DNA of 64,000 nucleotides from Nectonema munidae (Eukaryota > Nematomorpha > Nectonematoida > Nectonematidae), in NCBI GenBank assembly GCA_030549495.1, contig JAUIRK010000183.1, positions 22,501 through 86,500 on the forward strand, written 5' to 3'. The notes under the pieces were generated by a model, which was not told the DNA's origin, ran no database searches, and saw nothing but the letters and a program-made list of their open reading frames with translations. The position numbers and the translations under genes are program-made. Positions 38,304-47,164 of this stretch are shown here, one piece after another. Positions within the stretch are counted from its first letter, which is position 1. Each line of letters begins with the position of its first letter.

Positions 38304-41300
38304 TCCTCCTTGATGGATCTTTTTAAAGAAATAAAATAAAGAAAGAGCTTACTAAGCGAAGAATTAGTCTCCCTTGCACACGATGCATACGATACCAAAG
38401 ATGGGGAATCAGAAGAAGAAGAAGTTTGGGAACTGTTAAAAGAGCGCTCTTAAATTCAAAACCACGCAAATTTGAAAGCTTCAACTAAAAAACGAGAAAA
38501 AGATCAAAAAGTAAAAAACCTGGCTTCTCGAATAAATCATTCAAGTAATTTCGTCCAACGTAGAGCCACTTAGAAGAAATAAAGTTCAAGTTGTACACTC
38601 CTAAATCAAGAAAATGAAAGTTTAATAAAAAAAAATACGAAGTATAAAACTTGCCTGCAAAATACTCAATACTTGTTACAATTTTTTAGAAATTGTTTTA
38701 TACGATTAACGAAGCCATAATAAAACAAAAGTGTCTGAAACATATGGATTTGATGTTCGAGGATTTTCTGTTCCCATCTTGGATCCTAATCCTAACTATT
38801 GAGGCAAAAAATATGTTTATCAAACAAAACAACATTTTACTCTCTTTTAAGCATGACACTACCTTGAACAACTTTTCAATTGAAGTCTCACAGAAAATAT
38901 ATTAAGTTGTCATTTTGAACGAGTTTCGGTTCTCTATTTTTCAGAAGGATAATTTAAAATACTTTTCTAAGAACGAACTTTTATACTATTTTGAGTGAAT
39001 AGAAGTTACCTTTTGTCAGTATGTATTTCGGTGATTGTACAAAACACACTGCTTACAATGAGCTTCAAATTTAAATGTTTAAAAGTTCATTTTTTAAAAG
39101 AAGAGTTTCAATCAAGATGATACACAATTCATAATAATTAATAAAATGATGATAAAATAGGAGAACTCACTCAAGTTTTTGTTACCAAATGTTTCATCAT
39201 CTTCCAAATACTTCGCCAGTACACCCAACTCCACTTCTTTTTTTGAATCATGCTTGAAAGACATCTTCTGAAAAAAAATAAAAGAAAAAATGAACTTTTT
39301 TGGGAACTGTTAAAAGAGCGCTCTTAAAATCAAGACATCCTGGTTTTAAAATAAATTTAATCTGAATAATGAGCAGAAATTTTGAGTGGAAATTCGGTTG
39401 CAAAATCTGCTAAAGAAAATTTAAAGCAAAAAAGTTTGCAAAAATCTATTTCTATACTATAAGAATTTATAAAAGACAACGTTGTAAAATGTAATAATCC
39501 ACTTACCGTGTTTCAGTTTGAAAACAAGACAAATAAAGGTTAAAGAATGAAATAAAAAAATAAATTGGAAAAAAAGTTTCACTTTATTTTTCACTTCCAA
39601 CTTGAAAACGCGAAATTATTTTTTTATGTTTCTACAAAGATGTGAAATTTTAAATTCCAATTTGTAAAAATATGAAAACCCTAATCACTTACTTCACATA
39701 TGTGTCAACGTTTCAATCAAGGTAATTTTTTAACTAATTAAATATATCACAGGACGGTGTTTAAAAATATTTTTTTCTGTTGTCATGCCCTTTTTTACTG
39801 AGTTAAGTAATCTGGTTATGCTGAATGCTGTTTTTATTAACATTAAAAATAAACACACAAAAGATTGATGATGTTGAAGAAAAGTCTGTTGAATGATTGG
39901 TGCATAATTGCAAGGATAAATCTATAGGATGATCTATAAATAACAACTATCAATAGATCTTTAAAATTAATGAATCTCCGAAAAATTGTAAATAGATAAT
40001 AAAATGCGAAATTTTACGAAGGATTTAGCCGTATCTTTGGTGAAGGACTTTTCATCGTTTCCACTGGAGCTGTCAACACTTCGCAAACTTCCACCCAAAG
40101 ATTCAGAAGAAGATTTCAAGTCGTTGATGAATTTGTTTTGTGGATCCGCATCAATGAAATTGAGAGAGGTGTCTGATGAAAACTTTCTGCTGTGATTTTT
40201 AGAAAGTTTGCGATAAAAATTGTCTAAAGTGGGAGAGAAAAAAATGCGATATAACCTTTTTGAGTTGGTTGAATACAAAAAATTTTTTCAAGACAAAAAA
40301 GAAGAAAATAATTCTTTCAATCTTTTACGACTTGAGCAGATTTTTAATGCTATATTATATGAAATTATTTAGCTAAAACTTTTTTTTGTTTTTTTTTCAA
40401 AGGGAAAATTTAAAAACCAAATATCAAACATGTTTATAAAGATCAGTTTCAATTTCCACGAATTAATGGTGTTGATAGTTTCCTTGAATGGTTCTCATAA
40501 AAAATTAAACCAATTTCACTTGAACTTTAAAAAATTTCACGTTTCATCACGAAGGCATACAATTGCGCCGCTTTTGTAGAACTATACGAGCAAATAAGGT
40601 CTAATTTTTATAAATAATTTTACTCTAGCATAGACAAACGAGCTTCTCTCATCTTATATGCCGATGATGAAGCTCTTTCTTTCAATTTTGATGATGTTTC
40701 ATCAGCCATTAGCACGACAAATTCTTTTTTTAGACTTAATTTCGACGTTGTTACATGGTTTTTTCTAAAACAAAAATTGAGAGCAATTTTGACATATCTC
40801 TCAATGGCTTTCCATTACGTTGAGTGAAACATTTTCATTACTTAGGCCTGACTTTTACTGATATAATTTATCCTGGTCTAAACACACATCTACGGTACAC
40901 ACAAAACTTTCGCGACTTCTCGGAATTTTCAGGAAAATTAACAAGTCTTTAACTTTTGGATGTAAAAAACTTCTCTATAACACTTTTATCTATCCAGATT
41001 TTTTAAATTGTCATCTAATTTGGGGTTCATCTACATTGATATTCTTGAATAAATTAAAATCTATTTAAATTTTTTGCAATTTTGCTAAGAGTCTTCAGAG
41101 AATACGACAGCTATGTTATGTCTTTTAGAATCAATAATTACCTATGTTTTCATATTTTTAACATGTAATCAACTACCAACAAGTATCGTTTTAGGAAAAA
41201 ACAAAATTAGTAAGGCTAATTTTCGAAGCCATTTTTCATAGGGGCGGCCTAGGCTAATGAGTCTAGGGAGCCTCTCTTTACGGTTGCGTAGATAAACGTA

Positions 41301-44300
41301 GGAATAAAAAATAAATTTTAAGTTTATTTTCAATTTAAAAATACTCATAAGTATATTTTCTACTGAAAAAAAGGATACGCTTATATTCAATTTTAAAAAT
41401 ATCTGAAAAATATGATACCAGATTTTTAAGACTTTTTGCGCCAAAAACGGGGCAACAAAATTGATTGGAGGTTCAAAGTGATTTTTGCTATATGCATCAT
41501 TGTCTTCTTTAAAACCTAAGAAACTTGTGATATTCACCTCGCTCATAAATAGGAACAATCGTCTTCCAATATTTTTTATAAAATGATGGTTTGACATAAA
41601 TTATTCAAGTAAAAATTCAGAGTGATGTTTTTATTGTCTAGTTATATTAAATGTAAAAAGGGGACCTGGAGGTAAAAAGATTTGAAGAATTGGAAATTAC
41701 GTTTTTTGCGCTCCTCTGGGATCGTATGCAAAGACTTTGGAGAGAGTTGGTCGTAAGGAGAGTGCGAAGATGTCGCTGCTGTGTTCAGGGAGTCCGCAAA
41801 TGTTTCGTAATTCTTCTTCTGAAGCGCGGACTGAAAGAAAGATTTGGCGCCATCAAACTGCTCCCGACTGCGAACATGCAAACTGCGGTACTCAGTGCAC
41901 CTTCGAATGTCATTCTCCATCCACTTAGGGTTATTTTTGTTGCTCAGAGCAAATTCATACTTCTTGGGATACTGTTGTTGGAAGTAGGTGGAATTGTGGT
42001 GACTTGCTAAATTCAAAAATACTTTATGTTAGCACATATGGGCATTACGCACTCATTCGTGATTTCCTTTCTGGATTACGCATTACAAATTCTCATAGAA
42101 TCCAAAATGCTTATGTGATTAACCCATTTACGACCAATGTTCCTATTTTGGAACATAAGTAATTTCATATTCGTCTGCTTTTTTCAATGACTTTGAATAT
42201 AAATCATCTGCGTTTTTTTAGATATCGTCTGCTTTTCTTGGTCTTAAATGGGTTAACTCAAACCAATGGTAGTGTATCTACGGAGAGCAAGAAGGGAGGC
42301 TTTATTAAATGCTTTTACGGGGATTCTGTGTCCTCAGTCAAATATTGTTATTTTAGTGTTAAGTGTGTGCATAACTGTATAGTGGGTGCAAAAAGTTTTC
42401 GGTCATAATAAAAACTATATTATTTTTGTTTTTTGATCTTTTAAAAATATATTTTTTGGAATTAAACGCTAAAATAAATAATGTAAAAATTTATAATTTT
42501 ATTCTATTTATATTTATAAAAAAAATTCATTTATATATTTTACTTATTGAGCCTCAATGGTTGTTTGGGTGCACCTCTCAGCCTAACAGTTGAAGGTCAG
42601 GGGTTCGATCCCCAAGGCTCCCAACTCTTAAAAACAAATTTACAAAAACTGTGATTCATATAGCCTTACGGCTGAAAGTGCTTTGATATCTCCAACCAAC
42701 CAATAACAAGTTTATCATCCTTTTAAAAATGGTGATTTACATTTTAAAGAAACATATGTTCTCGGTTATATATTATAGTGCATGATGTCAAAAATGTAAA
42801 AATAAGATAGAGCATGGAAAAAGGATTTATTTCGCCATAAAAAGAATAAGCGTAAAATCTTTTTCGTTAAAAAAAAGGTTTTTCATGGTCTGAAAAAAAT
42901 GGTCTTGCGAGAGAATATGAAATAAATCTTTGTTAAAATTCCAACAACGTTGGTATTGATTATAACTTTTTCAAATATGAATAATTCTAAATCCAATAAA
43001 TAATGTGATCTAATTTTTTTAAACTTTTTTATTGTCTAAATACCTTGGGGTACGAAAAGTCTTGTGGAATTGAAGTTTGACTTCAAGACTTTTTCTCCAA
43101 AATGAACCAATACTTTTTTTTCATAATTCACTCTATTTTCGGTGCCCTTGAGAATTTAAGGTAAATAGAACTTTAAAAAGGTTTGTATTTAAAAAAAATG
43201 ATTCTCTATTATGGTGAAGGGAAAACAAAAAACTCTTTCAATTGGACAATGATTAAATTTTATTTCAAAAGTTATGAAAGTCACATTTTGAATTTTTATA
43301 AGTTTAAAATTGCTACTTGTGACTTGAAAGTGCACTAAAACAAAACATATTTCATCATTTTAAACCTCAACAATGAAAACTTAATTTTAAATTCCATTAG
43401 TGGGTGAAAGCTACCCCGAAAAAATTCATTGTTCCAACCGTTTCGATCCGTTTCAGACCCGTTAATTAGGATTTTCAGTCCCCAAACAAGTCAATCTTTT
43501 TTGAAGACTCCACGACTCCCACTCAAAGGGGATTTAAAAAAGTCGCTTGGAAGAATCCTTACAACATATGGCATTGATGCCACTATAAAAGGAATGAAAC
43601 ATATGTTACATTTGTTGGAGAATTTGCTGGACCTGTCGGAAAAGCGATAAAGATCTGTTGCTCTTCGCTCCAACTTTCTCTTGTACAAATTTTCGTGTTC
43701 TCGGAGCAGGCGATTGCAGAGCGAATCGTTGGAGAGAGGCTTTAAATTAACGGAATCCTTCAGGACTTGGCTGATGTTCTCGTCTCGATGAATGTCGAAG
43801 GTGACTTGACACGAGATATCTCGCTTCACCACGTCCCCCTCACACTTCACCCACCTGTGCACATGAGACTTTAACTTCAACCTAAACACGTGCCCATATG
43901 TTAGACCAGGCATGTCAAACTCGGAGTCCCATGAGGGCCAAAGGAGTGAGTTTGTGTTCTCATGAGGGCCGCACTCCTACAATTATATTTAAAGTTGTTC
44001 AATAAAAATTATTGCAGAATATTTTACTTTTAACTTAGAAACATGTAATGGTTTGATTATATTCGAAAATGCAAGTACAAAGTCATGTATAGTTAAAAAA
44101 AATAATTTAATTAAAAAATTAGCACGGATATAAATCTGTTCTTTATTTTAATATAAAAAAGTTTACAAGGCAACATACATGGCCCACATGTGTTTGAATG
44201 AACTACAAATGAAATGCACATAAATTACAATAGTTCAAAATAAACATTTGTTATTAATTATTCTTTACATGTTCTTGTCCCGAGGCTTGACACCTCTTGT

Positions 44301-47164
44301 TATTGACAATCTTTGCTATGTCTGCCTGAAATTTCTGTGCAGTTCGGACTTTAATAAGAGATGATAAGTGAAAATCAGTCAACCTAGTTCTCTGAGAAGT
44401 CTAAATCTACACTTATACTTAAAATTATAATTAATAATACTGTAATCTGTGTGGGCCGCAAATCTGCTTGTAATGGGCCGCATGTTTGACATGGCTGTGT
44501 TAGACTATTCGCCGGTTTTCTTTTTTTTCAATGGGACCAACAAATATTCGGCTTGCGAAAAACAGTATGTTATATTTGTATCAAGACAAATACGAGGGTT
44601 TCAAAATTTGCTCTATTAAAAATTATTTAATAGAGCAAATTTTTATCCATTTGATGACATGTTTGAAAACTACTGAGAGGTTTAGATCTATTACAATGGA
44701 TTTCAGTAAAAAGGTCATGTTTTCTTGGCGCTTTCTTACTTGGGTGTCAAAATTGGAGAATTTTGGCTGTCGAGAATCAGACTGTCATAGCATTGCGTCC
44801 CCAAACTTCGTTTATCCCTAAACACGATTTCGGAGTCTTCTTTGATCAATGCCAACTTTGGAGAGAAGTAATCTGAAGTAAAAAAGTTGAATGAGAATAT
44901 ATTTTATAAAATTGAAAGAAGTAAAGAAAAAAAAATTTGTAACACCTTCTCTTCAAAATGATATCAAAAAGAGTATGTGAAAAAGAGAATAAAATTCTTG
45001 TACTATTATGAAGACTCAATTAAGTGATGGAACAATTCTCAAGTTTTGATTCATTACCATCGGTAAAAACGAGTGAAACCGATCCTTAGTTATCTTTCGC
45101 GTTTTCAATTTTGAAAGTTGTAGTTCAAGAAAAGCATGGACGCACTTTGGAAAGTGTAGCAGCGAAGTGTCTACATTTCACTTATGCTTCAAAGTCACAG
45201 ATGTTAAGATACATCCAAAGATAAATTAACAAAATTGCTTCTTATTCAGAAGTATAATAACTTCAAGTGCTTACTTTGAAAACCTTCATTCTTTGATCCC
45301 AAGTGTGTTGCAGAAGTCAGTACTCAAACTTGGAAAGAATATTTCAAGGAGAGCTACAAAGTTAAAACAAAAAACATGGAGTCCGGCGGCTCAGAATCTG
45401 TCTGCGATTTCATTCTTAGCTTAACTTGGTTTGCAGCGTATACCTTTAAGCGGATACCATATGAGAACTATTCTACACTTTACGTTTGCGGGCACTACAC
45501 TTTATAACTATTTTAATGGTCTATTTCTTTTTATATGTAATTTTTTCAAAGTTCAAAGAATAGAACGATTCAAGTCCAGTAGTGGAATTCAATTTTTTTG
45601 TCAGCCCGTTCTGTTACAAAAAGTCAAATTTGTCAGCAAATAAACTGATCAATTTTGATTATTTCCCAATCAACAAAATTCCGTGAGACGGTTCTAATGA
45701 ACCGGTGCGAACCGTGGAAATCTTTTCTGTTTAAACTGACTGTTTAAAGGCCGTTTATCATATGTTTCTTATATCTATAAAGACCGCAGAATTTTTTTTA
45801 AAACAAAATGCTACTAAATTACATAAAGAAAAAAATATTTTAACAATCAATGTCTTTTTTGATAGGGCATTTTGATTTCAGCCTCTATCATAATGGTACT
45901 CAGTATCATTTTTGATTGTTTGAATGTTCATCTGTTAATCGAGAATTTTTAATTTGGGTCAAGTTAGTACATGTTGATTCACAACTATAATTAAAATGAT
46001 ATTTAATGAGCATATCTTAAACAGATTCAACCAATTTTTCAAAGTTCGCATCGGACTTAAGAGTTAAAAGGCCTAAGGTCGCCCATCTCGGAGTTAGACC
46101 GCTAAATAACATTTTCTTAGTTCGTTGACTCATTATAATGAACTACTACAGTTTAATCCACTTGAAACTAAAATTTTAAAATTATAATTTTGAATCTTGA
46201 TTTTAACTTAATAATTTTTTTTGGTTGGTATTGAAAGAACTGACAAATTTGTGGAATTTTTGACTACACTTCTCGCCACACTGCCCATATGGCAAACATT
46301 TTTCAGAAAAGATTTTAAATTTGTGGAAAACAGTGGAAAAATAATATTTATTTTAGAGCGATTTGAAAAGTAATCTGAGAATCTCTGTTTTGAAGAAAAA
46401 TTTAAAGAGAAAAATGGATTAGTTGGAAAGAAAAGTATATGAAAGTTACTTGGACTAATAAACGCATCATCATCCAACTTCTTGATAGATCGCTTCGAAT
46501 GGGACGACATGAGTAAGGGAATCTTGCTGAAGAAGTTTCTGGAAGGGTTCTTGAAGCGCATGGACTTAAAGATTACTGTATTGTCCAATTCGGAGACTTC
46601 GACATCCTCTTCACTAGATAAATCATCCCCAAAGATTCTTTTAACATTCTGGTTTCGTTGATGCATTTTACTGTGGTCAGTCAAAACATCGTTATGGGCA
46701 TCATTGACAGATTTGTGCGAAAAAAGCTTTTGCAATTTTTTGATGGAAAAGTTTTTACTCTTTGGGCACATCACAAACTCTTTATGATAAGCGTTTTTCT
46801 TACTTTCACCCTCACTCGTCAAACATCGTTTATTCACGGTTTTGGCATCGGGAAGCGGCATCGCTTTGCGAAGAAGGCACGAGAGAAAGCGTTTGCTGAA
46901 GCACAAGTGAACCGAGTTGTCTTCGCTTAGAGCTACGCAATGCAAGTTTTGGGAGAACTGGGAGGCGTGCTTTATGATGGAGGCGTTTCTCGAATGACAG
47001 GTTGAATGCGTGGACGACTGCTTTCTGTGGTGTTTGTGGTTTCGGAGGGGAAAAGTTTGTGGTTGTTGTTTGTGTGATCGATAGTTCAAGCTCGTGTTGT
47101 GATTGGCGGAAGCGGCGTCATATCTTCCTTTTTTGCGAACAAACTTATACACTTTTTTAGTCAT
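22497..47164 (-). CDS. PDZ and tandem-PH domain signalling/scaffold protein, ten exons, 3' end not found
   Basis: Ten minus-strand exons were assembled from splice sites and reading phase. Every junction agrees (phases 1,2,1,1,0,1,1,0,0), giving 854 codons before the last donor. Residues 1 to about 575 are basic and Ser/Asn-rich with no domain I recognise. A PDZ domain spans about 578-655, with carboxylate loop SYGF and GDKIISVNGKDF. A first PH domain spans about 672-785 (GFLWKLSGDGVKWKKRWFVL to the helix Trp in EKWFEKL). A second PH domain starts near 816 (MHGDLYRLVRKTNKWSAVYG). PDZ domains bind C-terminal peptides and PH domains often bind phosphoinositides, so a membrane-proximal scaffold or GEF/GAP-type regulator is likely. 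No catalytic domain lies in this window. Recognised transposons in the span fall in introns (0.75-7.9 kb). Orthology is unassigned. Confidence 0.82.
22783..23984. other. Intron 9, distal part, no firm feature
   Basis: A plus-strand frame at about 22,783-22,914 follows a good acceptor (ATTTTATTCAG) but has a weak donor, and its phase does not match the 21,975-22,138 exon. The minus strand of the same block is also open. Nothing was recognised in either. Confidence 0.4.
23985..27472. repeat. 25-bp minisatellite, about 139 units, with higher-order duplication
   Basis: The unit is GCAATTTTTTGCGTTTTTTG plus TTATA. Variants are TCATA, CTATA and ATTATA, and T-run lengths vary by one. It fills 3.5 kb of intron 9 of the PDZ/PH gene. 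The order of variants at about 25,261-25,660 recurs at 27,061-27,460, exactly 1,800 bp (72 units) later, with three or four differences. This shows block duplication inside the array. TCATA variants concentrate at the left edge and appear again at about 26,890-26,930 and 27,215-27,245. Confidence 0.97.
27473..27974. other. Intron 9, between minisatellite and MULE
   Basis: No gene was recognised. The left end of the MULE may lie here, but no terminal inverted repeat was identified. Confidence 0.4.
27975..29700 (+). mobile_element. Decayed MULE (Mutator-like) transposase, interrupted by a hAT element
   Basis: Plus-strand pieces follow the MULE transposase pattern. There is a basic N-terminal segment (MTGVARKRSRTLSKETLMRL and LHRSLRRAKKSFD). 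Next comes the catalytic-domain strand DGRFKVVHSIFFQLYTLYF, with its DGxF aspartate, and NPAAIYALLKNKNRITYGRM. Towards the end are FEHTYIRGRNKR, then RTTNSVVEGWH, the conserved R-T-N-N-x-x-E-x-W-H block. Several stops and frameshifts break it. At 28,853-29,525 a hAT element interrupts it exactly after GTTGGCAC; the frame resumes at 29,534 (NLMQGIAGVSFPPNKKYSSI). It lies antisense in intron 9 of the PDZ/PH gene. Confidence 0.85.
28853..29525 (+). mobile_element. hAT element nested in the MULE, with residual transposase C-terminus
   Basis: The ends TAGAGCTTCTG and CAGAAGCTTTA form an 11-bp imperfect inverted repeat. Perfect 8-bp target duplications GTTGGCAC flank it at 28,845-28,852 and 29,526-29,533. 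A single plus-strand frame from 29,013 encodes about 140 residues. They end in LLCIQPTSCQCGRIL, RLSLKNETLNTLVFLKSYF, matching the C-terminal dimerisation region of hAT transposases (IPATSxxSERxFS ... LxxxxLxxLVFLK). The N-terminal and catalytic parts are missing, so it is an internally deleted, non-autonomous derivative. Confidence 0.93.
29701..30582. other. Intron 9, proximal part, no gene seen
   Basis: The right part of the MULE may extend into this stretch. No terminal repeat or coding motif was recognised. Confidence 0.4.
30583..30828 (-). CDS. PDZ/PH gene, exon 9 (PH1 C-terminal half)
   Basis: It runs from acceptor TTTTGCAATAG to donor GAAAAG then GTATTC, 246 nt in phase 0. It completes PH1: VLIINLEQCEIVKCQKMEF, a longer-than-usual loop with LDSSSSLHSKALS, then PFRIVISAGF and the final helix DILEKWFEKLTYL carrying the conserved PH tryptophan. 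Confidence 0.9.
30829..34201. other. Intron 8 of the PDZ/PH gene
   Basis: About 3.4 kb of AT-rich DNA. A SINE-like block lies at 33,303-33,449. Plus-strand frames at 32,077-32,286 and 33,646-33,966 are moderately long but lack splice context and recognisable motifs. No exon of the gene is needed here, because exons 8 and 9 join in phase. Confidence 0.55.
33303..33449 (-). mobile_element. tRNA-derived SINE, family C
   Basis: The minus strand carries a Pol III B-box (GGTTCGATTCC) preceded by GGTTGGTTAGATGCTGGATT, a tRNA-like head. The tail region includes TGCGCCTTCTCGATGAAAAC. A diverged fragment with the same GAAGGCA...TGCGCCGC words occurs at 40,549-40,600. Confidence 0.6.
34202..34389 (-). 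CDS. PDZ/PH gene, exon 8 (PDZ end and PH1 start)
   Basis: Entered in phase 1 from exon 7, it supplies the last PDZ strand (TEQITLGLCSRER) and a short linker. It then starts a PH domain: FYRGFLWKLSGDGVKWKKRW, FVLKGDARLAYFKHRL. The basic KWKKRW pattern is typical of the PH beta1-beta2 region. It leaves by a consensus donor (CTT then GTGAGT) in phase 0. Confidence 0.92.
34909..35034 (+). mobile_element. tRNA-derived SINE, family A (plus-strand copy)
   Basis: GGCAGATGGCCTAGTGGTGG gives an A-box-like start and GGGTTCGAACCCC the B-box. They are followed by CGTGACTATCCCTACTATCT and the tail TGACAACTAAAAAAAA. The same order is seen, inverted, at 59,327-59,465. The copy lies in intron 7 of the PDZ/PH gene. 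Confidence 0.85.
35690..35979 (-). mobile_element. Second copy of the CAGGGGCG hAT-like element
   Basis: Read on the minus strand it starts CAGGGGCGCACATCCTCAAA, a complete terminus, and matches 11,434-11,715 through GTCTGGAAATACCACGGGAG, CTTCCAGCGAA and AAAAAATGCCCCC. The other end is truncated or unresolved near 35,690. No coding content. Confidence 0.78.
36274..36922 (-). mobile_element. Decayed Merlin (IS1595/ISXO2-like) transposase
   Basis: Minus-strand pieces match the Merlin DDE transposase. The N-terminal helix LPFETIVYFIHAWCHELATQ comes first. RKYNEGRVYPQQRVFGGICR, PDISAETLLPIIKSV, TIISDKWRAYAGI (second catalytic Asp) and YKHLTVDHSKYFKDPETGEH follow. TNSIESLWAFAKLR carries the catalytic Glu, and LIDSYMCEFLWR ends the match. 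At least two frameshifts separate them, and the block normally carrying the first catalytic Asp (V-x-I-D-E) appears lost before RKYN. It lies in intron 7, in the same orientation as the host gene. Terminal repeats were not identified. Confidence 0.92.
37104..37192 (-). mobile_element. tRNA-derived SINE, family B (minus-strand fragment)
   Basis: The minus strand reads GTTGTTAGGGTGTATCGCTC, AGTTGAAGGTCAAGGGTTCA, closely following the head of the element at 42,549-42,709. The B-box is degraded (GGGTTCAACG). Confidence 0.65.
37256..37465 (-). CDS. PDZ/PH gene, exon 7 (PDZ domain)
   Basis: Between acceptor TTTTTTTTCAAG and donor AACCT then GTAAGA, this exon encodes most of a PDZ domain. It starts with strand VVMVPKGSHSYGFRI, whose SYGF is the carboxylate-binding loop. 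PITVTDIEKGSHAEQAGLTV, GDKIISVNGKDF and the helix IDIIDTV follow. The final strand comes from exon 8 (EQITLGL), so splicing is needed to complete the fold. That is good evidence that the model is right. Confidence 0.92.
38012..38303. repeat. ATC microsatellite with interspersed AACCAC spacers
   Basis: The first half is a regular higher-order pattern, (ATC)3-5 followed by AACCAC, at least eight times with a period of 18-21 bp. It then passes into a pure ATC run and one more AACCAC. It lies in intron 6 of the PDZ/PH gene. The long poly-Asp or poly-Met frames here are not genes. Confidence 0.95.
39171..39267 (-). CDS. PDZ/PH gene, exon 6
   Basis: A very strong acceptor (CTTTTATTTTTTTTCAG) and a consensus donor (TTGA then GTGAGT) bound 97 nt, phase 0 to 1. 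They encode KMSFKHDSKKEVELGVLAKY and an acidic LEDDETFGNKNL. The segment lies directly before the PDZ domain. Confidence 0.82.
40018..40223 (-). CDS. PDZ/PH gene, exon 5
   Basis: A strong acceptor (TTTTCTCTCCCACTTTAG) and a GTAAAA donor bound 206 nt, phase 1 to 0. The product is serine-rich (SSSESLGGSLRSVDSSSGND), typical of a flexible and possibly phosphorylated linker before the PDZ region. Confidence 0.82.
40549..40600. mobile_element. Fragment of SINE family C
   Basis: CATCACGAAGGCATACAATT and GCGCCGCTTTTGTAGAACTA match the 33,325-33,365 part of the family C SINE with scattered changes. It directly precedes a LINE fragment in intron 4. Confidence 0.5.
40622..41160 (+). mobile_element. 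LINE reverse transcriptase fragment
   Basis: The plus strand encodes SIDKRASLILYADDEALSFN with the catalytic YADD box, then VVTWFFLKQKL. After frame changes, NLSWSKHTSTVHTKLSRLLG and INKSLTFGCKKLLYNTFIYP follow, the usual C-terminal part of non-LTR RTs (YLG...W..H). It is truncated at both ends and broken by frameshifts. It lies antisense in intron 4 of the PDZ/PH gene. Its relation to the 10.5-kb LINE cannot be judged, since they do not overlap. Confidence 0.85.
41701..42006 (-). CDS. PDZ/PH gene, exon 4
   Basis: The acceptor TTTTTGAATTTAG and donor AAAAAAC then GTAATT bound 306 nt in phase 1 to phase 1. The 102 residues include STYFQQQYPKKYEFALSN and REQFDGAKSFFQSALQKKN. They are hydrophilic, with no recognised domain. 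A second potential donor (CTCCAG then GTCCCC) lies 41 nt further on, but it has a poor consensus and the wrong phase. Confidence 0.78.
42119..42256. mobile_element. piggyBac-like MITE, complete with TTAA ends
   Basis: TTAA at both ends (42,119-42,122 and 42,253-42,256) frames the inverted termini CCCATTTACGACCAATG and CTTGGTCTTAAATGGG. TTAA target sites and termini starting CCC are piggyBac hallmarks. The 130-bp interior carries TCGTCTGC words shared with the copies at 57.7-60.2 kb. It lies in intron 3. Confidence 0.88.
42549..42709 (+). mobile_element. tRNA-derived SINE, family B
   Basis: GAGCCTCAATGGTTGTTTGG, CTCAGCCTAACAGTTGAAGG and the B-box GGGTTCGATCCCC form a tRNA-like head. Its ends (GAGCCT / AGGCTC) can still pair. 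An unrelated body to CCAACCAACCAATAACAAG follows. The T-stem is not fully paired and there is no clear anticodon arm, so it is a SINE and not a tRNA gene. Confidence 0.7.
43610..43881 (-). CDS. PDZ/PH gene, exon 3
   Basis: It encodes about 91 residues including WVKCEGDVVKRDISCQVTF and LLREHENLYKRKLERRATDL, ending at a donor AACAAAT then GTAACA. Two acceptors in the same phase are possible: GTGTTTAG (exon from 43,881) or TGTGCACAG (from 43,854). Neither has a good pyrimidine tract, because a hAT element ends only 18 bp before the first. No domain was recognised. Confidence 0.75.
43907..44497. mobile_element. hAT-type MITE with perfect 8-bp target duplication
   Basis: The ends CAGGCATGTCAAACTCGG and CGCATGTTTGACATGGCTG are inverted. 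Identical TGTTAGAC flanks lie at 43,899-43,906 and 44,498-44,505. The 591-bp body has no transposase and repeats ATGAGGGCC / GGGCCGCA words near the ends. It occupies most of intron 2 of the PDZ/PH gene and ends just before the exon 3 acceptor. Confidence 0.95.
44740..44872 (-). CDS. PDZ/PH gene, exon 2
   Basis: A strong acceptor (TTTTTACTTCAG) and strong donor (CCCAA then GTAAGA) bound 133 nt. They encode a segment including YFSPKLALIKEDSEIVFRDK and LILDSQNSPILTPK. It enters in phase 1 and leaves in phase 2, fitting both neighbours. No domain was recognised. Confidence 0.8.
44873..46449. other. Intron 1 of the PDZ/PH gene
   Basis: AT-rich. A plus-strand patch at about 45,115-45,480 reads protein-like in short pieces (VVQEKHGRTLESVAAKC, CVAEVSTQTWKEYFKESY) and may be a decayed transposon gene, but I cannot name it. 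Confidence 0.4.
46450..47164 (-). CDS. PDZ/PH gene, exon 1 (N-terminus)
   Basis: It starts at ATG 47,164 in a favourable context (ACGAAAAATGAC, A at -3) and runs 715 nt to a donor CCAA then GTAACT. It encodes 238 residues beginning MTKKVYKFVRKKGRYDAASA. The segment is rich in His, Asn, Ser, Lys and Arg and has an acidic patch (GDDLSSEEDVEVSELD). It has no signal peptide or membrane segment and looks largely disordered. It is called by frame length, donor and phase match with exon 2. An upstream coding exon cannot be ruled out. Confidence 0.68.

Noticed and set aside
37857-38398. Poly-Asp and poly-Met frames of 132-138 residues
   Set aside because: Translations of the ATC/AACCAC repeat within an intron of the PDZ/PH gene.
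42549-42625. Functional tRNA gene
   Set aside because: The B-box is good, but the T-stem and anticodon arm do not pair properly and a body follows, so it was called a SINE.
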